From JBHEKP01 sp041859375 (lineage in GTDB: Bacteria > Hydrogenedentota > Hydrogenedentia > Hydrogenedentales > CAITNO01), in the NCBI GenBank assembly GCA_041859375.1, contig JBHEKP010000052.1, forward strand, positions 1 through 32,677: a stretch of 32,677 nt of DNA, read 5' to 3'. The notes under the pieces are model-generated. The model saw only the letters and a program-made list of their open reading frames with translations, was not told where the DNA came from and made no database searches. This document shows, piece by piece, positions 16,816 through 24,370 of the stretch. Within the stretch, counting starts at the first letter, position 1. The number at the start of each line of letters is the position of its first letter. The position numbers and the translations under genes are program-made.

Positions 16816-17895
16816 ATGGTATCCATCATTGACATCATGCGCATTGCCGTCGAGCGGCGCGCCTCCGACATCCACATCAAGCACAACAACAACCCGTTGC
16901 TGCGCATTGACGGCGCGCTGACGCGCCTCCAGGAGTTTCCGGTGCTTGACGACGCGCTCATCCGGGGGCTCCTTTCGGAGATACTTGAGCCGAAGGACCA
17001 GGCAAAGTATGACAAGCTGCTGGAGCTGGACACCTCTTACATGCTCGAGGACACGGCGCGCTTCCGCGTGAACTGCTGCGTGGACGACGGCCACCCCCGC
17101 ATCGTGCTGCGGCTCATCCCCCTGAAACTGGCCAGCCTCGAGGACCTGATGCTGCCCAAGGTGCTGAAGAAGATGTGCTACCTGCGCAACGGCCTGGTGC
17201 TCTTCACCGGCCCCACGGGCAGCGGCAAGTCCACCTCGCTCGCTGCCATGATTGAGGAGATCAACGCAAACAGGCCGGACCATATTGTGACTGTTGAGGA
17301 TCCGCTTGAATTTGTGCACGGGGATAAAATGGGCATCGTGACCCAGCGCGAGGTCGGCCACGACACCCTCTCCTTCGCCAACGCGCTCCGCGGGGCGCTC
17401 CGCCAGGACCCCGACGTGATTCTCATCGGCGAGATGCGCGACGCGGAAACCGTGAAGACCGCCCTTTCCTCCGCCGAAACGGGCCATCTCGTCTTCTCCA
17501 CGCTGCACACGGTGGACGCGGTGGAGACGCTGAACCGCATCATGGAATTCTTTGAGCCGCACCAGCAGCTGCAAATCCGCAAGGAACTGGGCAGCGTGCT
17601 CCGCTGCGTCTGCTCCCAGCGCATCCTTCCCCTTGCGGGGGGCACCGGCCGCATCGTCGCCTGCGAGGTGCTGGTGGGCACTCGCACGGTGCGCGACTTC
17701 ATTGACCAGGGCAAGCCCTTCAAGGACATCGTCGGCCTGCTTGAGGAGGGGCGCGACCAGTGGGGCATGCAGACCTTTGATCAGGCGCTTTACGACTTGT
17801 GGAAGGCGGGCACCATCACGGTGGAGATGGCGCTGCAAAACGCCACCAGCGCCAAGGACCTGAAACTGCGCATGCAGGGCATGGCCATCCACTAG
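16816..17895 (+). CDS. pilT: PilT/PilU-family type IV pilus retraction ATPase
   Basis: A 359-residue protein, the usual PilT/PilU length. The N-terminal RRASDIHIK (14-22) and FRVN (83-86) belong to the N2 domain. The ATPase core has Walker A GPTGSGKST (132-140), the Asp box near 160 (VTVEDPLEFVH), Walker B VILIGEMRD (201-209) and the His box STLHTVDA (229-236). In hexameric family members this drives pilus retraction from the cytoplasmic side of the inner membrane. The C-terminus (GMQTFDQALYDLWKAGTIT, then ALQNATSAKDLKLRM) is closer to PilU than to PilT, whose AIRNLI motif is replaced by VRDFIDQGK. No other pilus gene is in the window. AAGGA lies 11 nt upstream of the start. The next gene starts 8 nt after its stop. 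Confidence 0.9.
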   Translation: MVSIIDIMRIAVERRASDIHIKHNNNPLLRIDGALTRLQEFPVLDDALIRGLLSEILEPKDQAKYDKLLELDTSYMLEDTARFRVNCCVDDGHPRIVLRLIPLKLASLEDLMLPKVLKKMCYLRNGLVLFTGPTGSGKSTSLAAMIEEINANRPDHIVTVEDPLEFVHGDKMGIVTQREVGHDTLSFANALRGALRQDPDVILIGEMRDAETVKTALSSAETGHLVFSTLHTVDAVETLNRIMEFFEPHQQLQIRKELGSVLRCVCSQRILPLAGGTGRIVACEVLVGTRTVRDFIDQGKPFKDIVGLLEEGRDQWGMQTFDQALYDLWKAGTITVEMALQNATSAKDLKLRMQGMAIH

Positions 17896-17903
17896 GCCGC
17901 CCC

Positions 17904-18653
17904 ATGCACCCTTTCGGCGCAAGCATCGCGCTCCTTCTGGCGTTTTGGGGAAACCTCCTTCCGGAACCCGGCGCGCATCCCGGCGGCTGGCAGGCGGAAC
18001 CCGCCCGGTCACAGGGAGTCTTCCTGCGCGCCGGAAGCCCCGCCGCCCAGGAAGCCCCCCTTGAAATCAACCATGGCGCGGAAAGCGCGCCGGGGGCTGA
18101 AAGCCGCTGGCTGCGGCATGCGCCCGCGCCGCCGCCCGGCACCCCGCTTCGCTTCACCGCATCCGTGCTTCATGGGGGCGCGGGCAAAGCGGGCATCCGG
18201 CTGGAGTTTTGGCGGCGCGACTCCCTGTCGCTGATCAGCCGGGGGGAACTGAAGGCGTCATCCCAGGAAGATGGCAAACCGTTTCCGCTTGGCTGCGCCG
18301 GAACCGTTCCCGAGGGGGCGGATTATGTTGTGGCCGTGCTTTTTCTATCCGGTCCGGGACGGGCTGTCTTTTCCGGCATGGCGCTGGAGGTGGATTCCGG
18401 CGTGGAAACCAAAGTGGCGCGGTATGAGCGGCAAATGGCCGCGCTGCGCGCCGAGCAGTCCCTTATAAAGAAAAAACTCGACACCATCGCCGCTGAAAAG
18501 GCGGCGCTCCTCGCCAAAATCGCGGAGCTCCGAAAAGCGGCGGGGGAACTTGCCGGAGCGTGCGCGCCCAAAGTGGATCCCAGTGTCCCCCCTCCCCTGC
18601 TGCCCCGGGGAATGAACTGGCCGCCGCCGGATCTGCGGCTTCCCCATAAATGA
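17904..18653 (+). CDS. Exported coiled-coil protein of unknown function
   Basis: A 249-residue protein starting at ATG 17904, 8 nt after the pilT-like stop, so the two are probably cotranscribed. The N-terminus (residues 1-20) is a short hydrophobic signal-like segment. The middle (about 60-165) has beta-type segments (LRFTASVLHGGAGKAGIRLEF, split here as LRFTASVLHG and KAGIRLEFW) of a type seen in sugar-binding or sandwich domains, but no family is recognised. Residues 170-220 form a strong heptad coiled coil (RYERQMAALRAEQSLIKKKL, then EKAALLAKIAELRKA). A Pro-rich tail (PSVPPPLLPRGMNWPPPDL) closes it. Translation coupling with the ATPase suggests, without proof, a role in pilus or envelope function. 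No good ribosome site is seen. Confidence 0.65.
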   Translation: MHPFGASIALLLAFWGNLLPEPGAHPGGWQAEPARSQGVFLRAGSPAAQEAPLEINHGAESAPGAESRWLRHAPAPPPGTPLRFTASVLHGGAGKAGIRLEFWRRDSLSLISRGELKASSQEDGKPFPLGCAGTVPEGADYVVAVLFLSGPGRAVFSGMALEVDSGVETKVARYERQMAALRAEQSLIKKKLDTIAAEKAALLAKIAELRKAAGELAGACAPKVDPSVPPPLLPRGMNWPPPDLRLPHK

Positions 18654-18656
18654 ACA

Positions 18657-18687
18657 CCGCCGCCCGGCGACATGGGCCGGACGGCGG
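18657..18687. terminator. Stem-loop between convergent genes (possible terminator)
   Basis: 11-nt arms (18657-18667 and 18677-18687; ten Watson-Crick pairs and one wobble-type mismatch) enclose a 9-nt loop. It starts 4 nt past the stop of the coiled-coil gene and ends 20 nt before the glycyl-tRNA synthetase stop. It has no T-run, so intrinsic termination is uncertain. Confidence 0.35.
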
Positions 18688-18707
18688 CAAACGTCATCTG
18701 TGGAAGG

Positions 18708-20003
18708 TTACTCCTGATCGAAGGAGACCCGCTTTTCGATATAGGCCGCCAGTTCGTCCATGTGCACCCGGACCTGCTCCATGGAATCGCGATCACGCAC
18801 GGTCACCGTGCCGTTTTCCTTGGTGTCGAAATCAACGCACACGCAGTAGGGCGTGCCGATTTCATCCTGGCGGCGGTAACGCCGTCCGATGGCGCCCGCA
18901 TGGTCGTAATAGGTGTTGAACTTGCGGCGCAGTTTCTTTTCGAGCCCATCGGCCAGCTCCGCCAGCCCGTCCTTCTTCACCAGCGGCAGGATGGCCGCCT
19001 TGATGGGGGCGAGTTTCGGCGCAAAGCGCATGACCACGCGGGTCTCCCCGCCCACATCCTCCTCGTCGTAGGCGTCGCAGAGCACCGCCAGGGTGGTGCG
19101 GTCCGCACCGGCCGACGGCTCAAGCACGGTGGGAACAAAACGCTCGTTCTTTTCCGCGTCAAAGAAGCTCAGATCCTTGCCCGAATGCTTGCTGTGGGCG
19201 TTCAGATCGAAGGTGCCCCGGTTTGCCAGGCCCTGAAGCTCGCCCCAGCCGAAGGGGAACTCATATTCCACGTCCACGGTGCGCTTGGAATAGTGGGCCA
19301 GCGACTCCTTGGGATGCTCGTACCAGCGCAGGTGGGACTCCTTGATGCCAAGGCCGAGGTACCAGGACCAGATGTCCTTCTGCCATTGATCGAACAACCG
19401 CTCCTCGTCCTCCTCGCGGCAGAAATACTCGATTTCCATCTGCTCGAATTCGCGGCTCCGGAAGATGAAGTTGCGCGGATTCACCTCGTTGCGGAAGCTC
19501 TTGCCGATTTGCGCGATGCCGAAGGGAATCTTCACGCGTGTGGAAGAATACACATCCTTGAAGTCCACAAAGATGGACTGGCACGTCTCGGGGCGCAGGT
19601 AGGTCTCCACCGACGAGTCGTCGCTCACGCCCAGGCGCGTGCGCAGCATGCTGTTGAAGGCCTTGGGCTCGGTGAGCTCACCCCCGCATTCCGGGCACTT
19701 TTCCGTTTCCAGATGATCCTGGCGGAAGCGCTTGCGGCAGTCCTTGCAGTCCACAAGCATGTCATGGAAGTTTTCAACATGCCCGCTCGCCACCCACACT
19801 TCCGGGTGGGTGATGATGCTGGCGTCAAGGCCGACCATGTCGTCGCGGGTCTGGACGAACCTGTACCACCAGTCGTTTTTCAGATTGCGCTTGAGCTCCA
19901 CCCCGAGCGGACCGAAATCCCAGCAGCCGTTGATGCCGCCGTAGATGCCGCTGGACTGGAAGATAAACCCCTTGCGTTTGCACAGACTGACAAGCTTTTC
20001 CAC
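18708..20003 (-). CDS. glyQS: Glycyl-tRNA synthetase, single-chain homodimeric type
   Basis: A 431-residue class II synthetase that charges tRNA-Gly in the cytosol. I place the start at GTG 20003. GGGAG lies 7 nt upstream, and the protein then opens EKLVSLCKRKGFIFQSSGIY, the normal beginning of the family; upstream codons to 20132 give an unrelated sequence. GGINGCWDFGPLG (motif 1 region), the zinc-ribbon cysteines C86/C89/C103/C106 (CKDC, CPEC), motif 2 (RNEVNPRNFIFRSREFEQ) and motif 3 (SAGADRTTLAVL, where many relatives have GxxR) are present. The C-terminal anticodon-binding domain runs from about 320 (RFAPKLAPIKAAILPL). It is the archaeal/eukaryal-like single-subunit form found in many bacteria, not the alpha2-beta2 GlyQ/GlyS enzyme. 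Its own promoter is predicted. Confidence 0.95.
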   Translation of the reverse strand: MEKLVSLCKRKGFIFQSSGIYGGINGCWDFGPLGVELKRNLKNDWWYRFVQTRDDMVGLDASIITHPEVWVASGHVENFHDMLVDCKDCRKRFRQDHLETEKCPECGGELTEPKAFNSMLRTRLGVSDDSSVETYLRPETCQSIFVDFKDVYSSTRVKIPFGIAQIGKSFRNEVNPRNFIFRSREFEQMEIEYFCREEDEERLFDQWQKDIWSWYLGLGIKESHLRWYEHPKESLAHYSKRTVDVEYEFPFGWGELQGLANRGTFDLNAHSKHSGKDLSFFDAEKNERFVPTVLEPSAGADRTTLAVLCDAYDEEDVGGETRVVMRFAPKLAPIKAAILPLVKKDGLAELADGLEKKLRRKFNTYYDHAGAIGRRYRRQDEIGTPYCVCVDFDTKENGTVTVRDRDSMEQVRVHMDELAAYIEKRVSFDQE

Positions 20004-20010
20004 AGAAGGA

Positions 20011-20015
20011 CTCCC
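20011..20015 (-). promoter_or_regulatory. Ribosome-binding site deciding the GTG start of the synthetase
   Basis: GGGAG on the minus strand ends 7 nt before GTG 20003. It supports a GTG start and the usual family N-terminus rather than the open frame extending to 20132. Confidence 0.6.
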
Positions 20016-20038
20016 GGAGAAGGGCGGCCGCCGATTGC

Positions 20039-20119
20039 GCGGACGGGCGTCCGCAGCACACCGCCAGTGAAACCAAAAACCGCCCCGCATGCCGGCGTGC
20101 ACGGGGGCGCAACATGCGG
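20039..20119 (-). other. Synthetase leader with two hairpins
   Basis: The leader of about 110 nt contains a 7-bp stem (CCGCATG with CATGCGG, outer limits 20085-20119) near its 5' end, and a 6-bp stem with a 4-nt loop (20039-20054). A GGCGG plus five-T stretch follows the first stem. I see no T-box or riboswitch core; a regulatory role is only a possibility. Confidence 0.25.
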
Positions 20120-20121
20120 AA

Positions 20122-20151
20122 ATTGTACGCATGACAGGGCTTACAAGTCAA
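20122..20151 (-). promoter_or_regulatory. Sigma-70-like promoter of glycyl-tRNA synthetase
   Basis: On the minus strand TTGACT (20151-20146) and TACAAT (20127-20122), each five of six consensus bases, are spaced by 18 nt. This is the clearest housekeeping-type promoter in the window. Confidence 0.6.
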
Positions 20152-20207
20152 CAATTGGACGGCTAAAATGGTTTAAAAACGCACAAAAAGGATTGTCCGC
20201 CGTCAGC

Positions 20208-21989
20208 TTAATTCACCTTGCCCGGCTTTTTCAGCACCAGTTCGTCGCATATTTTCCCCTCCAAATCCATTGAGCGGGACACCAGCGTTTCGCCGTCCAC
20301 GGTGAAGAGGTGGTAGAAGGGCTTGCCGGAAAAGTCCACATACTCGGTGAACTCTTCCGTGCGGTTGGGCACTGGCCTGCCGGGCACGCTCACCGTGACA
20401 AGATAAATGGTGCCGTCTTTGGGATCGGCAACGGGCTTGCCGCCATGAAGGGGCTTGGTGCGGACATAATTGTGGGTGTGCCCGCTCAACACAAGGTCCA
20501 CATGGTTCTTCTCAAAAATGCCGCACCAGGCCCTCCGCACCTCCATGTCGCTCTCATCGGGGAAATAAGGCGGGAAATGAAGGACCGCAATTTTCCATGT
20601 GGCGTTGGAGGCGCGCAGTGTTTCCTCAATCCATTCCGCCTGCGGCTCCAAAGGCGCGGTCACGTCAAGGGAAAGGATGAGGGTGTTGCCGTACTGGAAC
20701 CGGTAGCTCTGCTCCGGTCCGGTGGCTGGAGGACCGTTTTTGGGCAGTTCAAAGAGGGAAAGGTATAGTTCCGCGCCGAGCCCGTCAATCGCGTCATGGT
20801 TGCCGATGGAGGGCATGAATGGGCGCGACTTGATGAAGGGGGCGAAATTGCTGAAGAGTTTATCCCAGTCGTCCCGGTACTGGCCCGTGCCCACCAAATC
20901 CCCCGACACAACCAGAAAGGATGCCTCGGGATGCCGTTGCCCGGCGGCGGCAAGTAGTTCGCCGCTTTCCGGGGAGCAATGGGTGTCGCTCATCCACACA
21001 AAGGAAAAGGGGGTGTCCCCCGCCGGGGCGGTGTTGAAAACGGCGGAGGCGGACTCTTCCGCACCCGCCCGCACTACATACTCATACTCCGTGCCGGGCT
21101 TCAATCCCGTCAGAGTCGCGGTGAAACGGTTTACATAGCGGTCATTGGCCAGGTTGCGGTCCTCGACACGCCGGACCTCCGCGGCCGCCTCCGCCCAAAC
21201 CCCGTCCTTTTCACGGTACCGGACCACCCCCTCCGCCACCGTTTCGGCGGCGCGCCACTGAATGGTCTGGGTGGTTTGGGGATCGCCGCTCCACGTCAGC
21301 ATCACCTGATCCGGTGCTGTGGCGGCGGGATGTTTGGTCAGGCGAAAGCCGCCGAGCAGGTGCGCCTCCCGCGCCCGGCCCCGGATGGTGGGCAGCAGCA
21401 CCTGCCCCTCCAGCTCCTTCGGCACGGTGGTCAGCACCAAATCGGGCCAGTCATGGTAAATTGTCGCGCCTTTTTTCATGGCCAGCAGTTGCTGTTTTTC
21501 CGGAAAGACCGGGGTTACTTTCAGCCGCGCGCCTTTTTTTTGCGGACCCACCGCCACAAAGTAATGGGGCCGGTTCTTGTCGAAACCGTTGATGCCCAGC
21601 CCCACCCTGCCCGCGGGAAATTCCTTCCGCCAGACCTCATACTGGTACTCGCTGTTGCGCACGCGCAGATCCGTTTTTTTGAAGCCGCCCTCCCCCAGCC
21701 AAAACGGCGCTGTTTCCTGCGCCCGGTCGCGCATCACGGACACCACCACGGGAACATCCACGTCAAAGGTCCAATACCGGTTGGCGAGAATCTCCCGGTC
21801 TTTTCCGGTGAACAGCCCGCGCACGGTTTCCTCATCCAGCGCGGCCAGTTCCTCCGGCGACTTTTCGGCATAGAGCCGCGTCACCACGGCGCTCATCACC
21901 TCGTCCACCGTCTCCGCCGCGTGTGCCGGCGGGGAAAAAGGCATCAACATGGCCGCAAAGAGCACGGCAATCACAAGGCGTTTGCTCAT
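20208..21989 (-). CDS. Exported calcineurin-like metallophosphoesterase (purple-acid-phosphatase-like)
   Basis: A 593-residue protein. ATG 21989 is set by a perfect GGAGGTGA site 7 nt upstream. Residues 1-24 are a signal peptide ending PAHAAE. About 25-210 is an N-terminal region I do not recognise (ETVDEVMSAVVTRLY, ILANRYWTFDVDVPVVVSVM). About 215-330 is a fibronectin-III-like domain as in purple acid phosphatases (DQVMLTWSGDPQTTQTIQW, then ATLTGLKPGTEYEYVVRAG). The catalytic domain shows the metal-site motifs in order: VWMSDTHC, VVSGDLVGTG, SIGNHDAI, VLHFPPYF and LSGHTHNYVR. It probably hydrolyses phosphoesters in the periplasm. It is a single gene, divergent from the zf-TFIIB gene and following glyQS in the same orientation after 204 nt. 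Confidence 0.88.
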   Translation of the reverse strand: MSKRLVIAVLFAAMLMPFSPPAHAAETVDEVMSAVVTRLYAEKSPEELAALDEETVRGLFTGKDREILANRYWTFDVDVPVVVSVMRDRAQETAPFWLGEGGFKKTDLRVRNSEYQYEVWRKEFPAGRVGLGINGFDKNRPHYFVAVGPQKKGARLKVTPVFPEKQQLLAMKKGATIYHDWPDLVLTTVPKELEGQVLLPTIRGRAREAHLLGGFRLTKHPAATAPDQVMLTWSGDPQTTQTIQWRAAETVAEGVVRYREKDGVWAEAAAEVRRVEDRNLANDRYVNRFTATLTGLKPGTEYEYVVRAGAEESASAVFNTAPAGDTPFSFVWMSDTHCSPESGELLAAAGQRHPEASFLVVSGDLVGTGQYRDDWDKLFSNFAPFIKSRPFMPSIGNHDAIDGLGAELYLSLFELPKNGPPATGPEQSYRFQYGNTLILSLDVTAPLEPQAEWIEETLRASNATWKIAVLHFPPYFPDESDMEVRRAWCGIFEKNHVDLVLSGHTHNYVRTKPLHGGKPVADPKDGTIYLVTVSVPGRPVPNRTEEFTEYVDFSGKPFYHLFTVDGETLVSRSMDLEGKICDELVLKKPGKVN

Positions 21990-21996
21990 CAGGTTG

Positions 21997-22004
21997 TCAC
22001 CTCC
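21997..22004 (-). promoter_or_regulatory. Very strong Shine-Dalgarno site
   Basis: GGAGGTGA on the minus strand matches the canonical anti-SD tail over 8 bases and lies 7 nt before ATG 21989. It fixes the phosphoesterase start and shows that the host uses a standard anti-SD. Confidence 0.75.
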
Positions 22005-22085
22005 GGTTAAACTGCCAAACTTAGGGTATCGCCCCGCCGGGGGACGGCGCAAGAAACTCGGATCTGAAAACATTGGGGGGCCGTA

Positions 22086-22115
22086 TTGATATTCACCCCC
22101 CGGCAAGGTAATTAT
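22086..22115 (+). promoter_or_regulatory. Weak promoter candidate for the zf-TFIIB gene
   Basis: TTGATA (five of six) and AATTAT (four of six) with 18-nt spacing lie in an AT-rich patch of the divergent region. The leader would be about 40 nt. Confidence 0.3.
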
Positions 22116-22161
22116 TGAAATTCAGAATGACTGGTTAACCTAAGGAAAGGAGGAAAAATTC

Positions 22162-22710
22162 ATGCAGTGCCCCGTATGCAAAGGCAGGCATCTGGTTCAG
22201 GGAACGTTGGAGGGAGGACTCCCCGCAGGCATGTGCCCCTCCTGCAACGGCGTCTGGCTGGCACGATCAGACTATGAAAAATGGATCGGTGGCGGAACGG
22301 CTCCGGAAACAGGGGGGGATAAAATCGCCAAAATTGACTGCGGGGATATTCCAAAGGCGAAAATATGCCCCGCATGCGGCCACATCCTGCTGAGGCATCA
22401 TGTCGGCCATGGCGCATCGTTTTACATTGACCACTGCGCGTCCTGCGAGGGAATTTGGCTTGACAAAAACGAGTGGCCCAGCCTCAAATCCCTGGGGCTG
22501 CATGACAACCTCTACAAAATTATGACAGCGTCATGGCAACGCGCGATCCGTGAAGAATCGCTGATTGATCGCGTGGAGGAATCCTACCGGCAACGACTGG
22601 GAAAGGACGCCTACGAAAAGATTTGTGACTTTGCCACATGGATGAAGGAAAATCCTGATGGAAACCTTGCCATTTCCTATCTGTTGATGTGTCTAAAGGC
22701 GGGCAAATAA
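22162..22710 (+). CDS. Double zf-TFIIB zinc-ribbon protein
   Basis: A 182-residue protein with AGGAGG 8 nt before ATG 22162. Two zf-TFIIB ribbons are plain: CPVC with CPSCNGVWL near residues 3-33, and CPACG with CASCEGIWLDKNEW near 70-105. This is the CxxC-x(~19)-CxxCxGxWLxxxE pattern of PF13453. Each has four cysteines suited to one zinc ion. After residue 110 an alpha-helical, charged tail (RVEESYRQRLGKDAYEKI) of unknown type follows. Members are small cytosolic or membrane-linked proteins of mostly unknown function, possibly nucleic-acid or protein binding. The gene stands alone before a 241-nt gap that carries the next operon's promoter. Confidence 0.83.
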   Translation: MQCPVCKGRHLVQGTLEGGLPAGMCPSCNGVWLARSDYEKWIGGGTAPETGGDKIAKIDCGDIPKAKICPACGHILLRHHVGHGASFYIDHCASCEGIWLDKNEWPSLKSLGLHDNLYKIMTASWQRAIREESLIDRVEESYRQRLGKDAYEKICDFATWMKENPDGNLAISYLLMCLKAGK

Positions 22711-22846
22711 TCACGCCGGGCGTTGTCCACAGTCCCCGGCATTTACCAACAAAGGAAAGCCAAGACCGTGCAATCCGGATAATTGCCCAGGATCGCCGTT
22801 TAAGGCCGGTCCAGGGCTGCCATGATTGCGAAAAAGTTGTGTTTTA

Positions 22847-22874
22847 TTGCCCCGGGGGCGGGTTGTGCTATAGT
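22847..22874 (+). promoter_or_regulatory. Promoter of the ROK/PIG-L/ABC/GH31 operon
   Basis: TTGCCC (22847-22852) and TATAGT (22869-22874, five of six) are spaced by 16 nt. They lie about 78 nt before the first start of the operon. No palindrome clearly overlapping it was found apart from a short CCCCGGGGG stretch in the spacer. Confidence 0.5.
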
Positions 22875-22951
22875 AAAAACTTGGTGTTTTGCGGTTTTTG
22901 GCGCGTTCTGCGCCATGCCACCAATTACTCATTTTGGAAAGGATTTCTGCC

Positions 22952-24340
22952 ATGTCTTTGTCCTGGATGCTCCTGCCCGCGGGTGTTTCCGCCCCGCTTG
23001 ATCCCGGTTTCCGTCCCGCCGTGCTGGCCAACCGCGCCTTCCGCGCCGCCGTGGCGGCGTCGGGCAGTTCCGTGCCGCTGGTGTTCGGCCTTGAGCGCGG
23101 CGACGGTTCCGTGTCCCGTTTTGAAACCACGGCATTTGGCGGGGGCAACGAGGCGGCAAACAACCTGTATGCGGAACGGATTCTGAAGTTCCTGCTGTGG
23201 CAGCGGGGTGCGTGCAAGGTGCATGTGGACGGCCCGGCCTCCGTGGTCGGGCATCTCCAGGACAGCTACCGTCCCGGCGGCGCGCGCGACTTCGACTTCC
23301 ACTTCATGGGCCGCGACGTTTATGAACGGGAATTTTCCATCGTGCAGTGCCCGCGCGGCGGCGTGCCGGGGGAGAAGGAGGAGACCAAGCCGCTGGGCCG
23401 CCACCTCGACGGCTGCCGCATCGGCTTCGATCTGGGCGCTTCGGACCGCAAGGTTTCGGCGGTGATAGACGGCGAGGCGGTGTACAGCGAGGAGGTGGTG
23501 TGGGAGCCGGTGAAGCAAAACGACCCCGCCTACCATTACCGCGAGGTCATGGCCGCCATACAGTCAGCCGCGTCAAAGATGCCGCGTGTGGACGCCATCG
23601 GCGGCAGCTCCGCGGGGGTGTATGTGAACAACCGGGCGATGATCGCCTCGCTGTTCCGCGCCATCCCGCGCGACCGCTTCCACGAGGTGCGCGAGATGTT
23701 CCTGCGCATCGGCCGGGAGATGAACGTGCCGCTGGTGGTGGTGAATGACGGCGAGGTGACGGCGCTGGCCGGGTCCATGTCGCTGGAGGACAACGGGGTG
23801 CTGGGCATCGCGCTGGGCTCAAGCGAGGCGGGCGGCTATGTGACGATGGACGGCAACATCACAGGCTGGCTGAACGAACTGGCCTTCTGCCCGGTGGACT
23901 ACAACCCGGAGGGTCCGCTGGAGGAGTGGTCGGGCGACAGGGGCGTGGGCGCGAAATATTTCTCCCAGCAGTGCGTGTTCAGGCTTGCGCCTCTGGCGGG
24001 CATCGAACTGCCCCAGAACTGCACCGACGCCGAGCGGCTCAAGTCGGTGCAGGAAAAACTGGAGGCGGGTCATGCGGGCGCGCGGCAGATTTGGGAGACC
24101 ATGGGTGTTTACCTTGGGTACGCGCTGGCGCATTACGCCGATTTCTACGAGATGAAACACGCGCTTATCCTGGGCCGGTGCACGTCCGGCAGCGGCGGCG
24201 ACCTGATTCTCGACGGCGCCAAGGAGGTGCTGCGGCGCGAGTTCCCGGAGATTGCTGCGGCGGTCAACATCCAGCTTCCGGACGAGAAGAGCAGGCGCGT
24301 GGGCCAGTCCATCGCCGCCGCCAGCCTTCCGGTGATTTAA
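22952..24340 (+). CDS. ROK-like sugar kinase homologue with N-terminal extension
   Basis: A 463-residue protein, first gene of the operon; AAGGA lies about 9 nt before ATG 22952. Residues 156-295 carry ROK/ASKHA landmarks: RIGFDLGASDRK (158-167, phosphate 1 loop), VVVNDGEVTAL with D266 (catalytic Asp position) and GIALGSSEAGGYV (285-297, phosphate 2). About 150 N-terminal residues (NNLYAERILKFLLWQRG, then HLQDSYRPGGARDFDFHFMG) precede this; I do not recognise them. The usual zinc motif of ROK kinases (GHxxx with CxCGxxGC) is absent, so it belongs to an unorthodox ROK branch. It could phosphorylate a hexose or amino sugar in the cytosol, or be a non-kinase. It is 30 nt upstream of a PIG-L deacetylase, which supports an amino-sugar link. 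Confidence 0.75.
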   Translation: MSLSWMLLPAGVSAPLDPGFRPAVLANRAFRAAVAASGSSVPLVFGLERGDGSVSRFETTAFGGGNEAANNLYAERILKFLLWQRGACKVHVDGPASVVGHLQDSYRPGGARDFDFHFMGRDVYEREFSIVQCPRGGVPGEKEETKPLGRHLDGCRIGFDLGASDRKVSAVIDGEAVYSEEVVWEPVKQNDPAYHYREVMAAIQSAASKMPRVDAIGGSSAGVYVNNRAMIASLFRAIPRDRFHEVREMFLRIGREMNVPLVVVNDGEVTALAGSMSLEDNGVLGIALGSSEAGGYVTMDGNITGWLNELAFCPVDYNPEGPLEEWSGDRGVGAKYFSQQCVFRLAPLAGIELPQNCTDAERLKSVQEKLEAGHAGARQIWETMGVYLGYALAHYADFYEMKHALILGRCTSGSGGDLILDGAKEVLRREFPEIAAAVNIQLPDEKSRRVGQSIAAASLPVI

Positions 24341-24370
24341 TCGAACACGGCAACACAAAGGAGTAACACC

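Noticed and set aside
20004..20132. Upstream extension of the glycyl-tRNA synthetase frame
   Set aside because: The extra 43 codons are not synthetase-like, overlap the leader hairpins and have no ribosome site. GTG 20003 has one and gives the family's normal N-terminus.
18672..20273. 533-codon open frame on the plus strand
   Set aside because: Antisense to the glycyl-tRNA synthetase, whose motifs are unmistakable; no family resemblance of its own.
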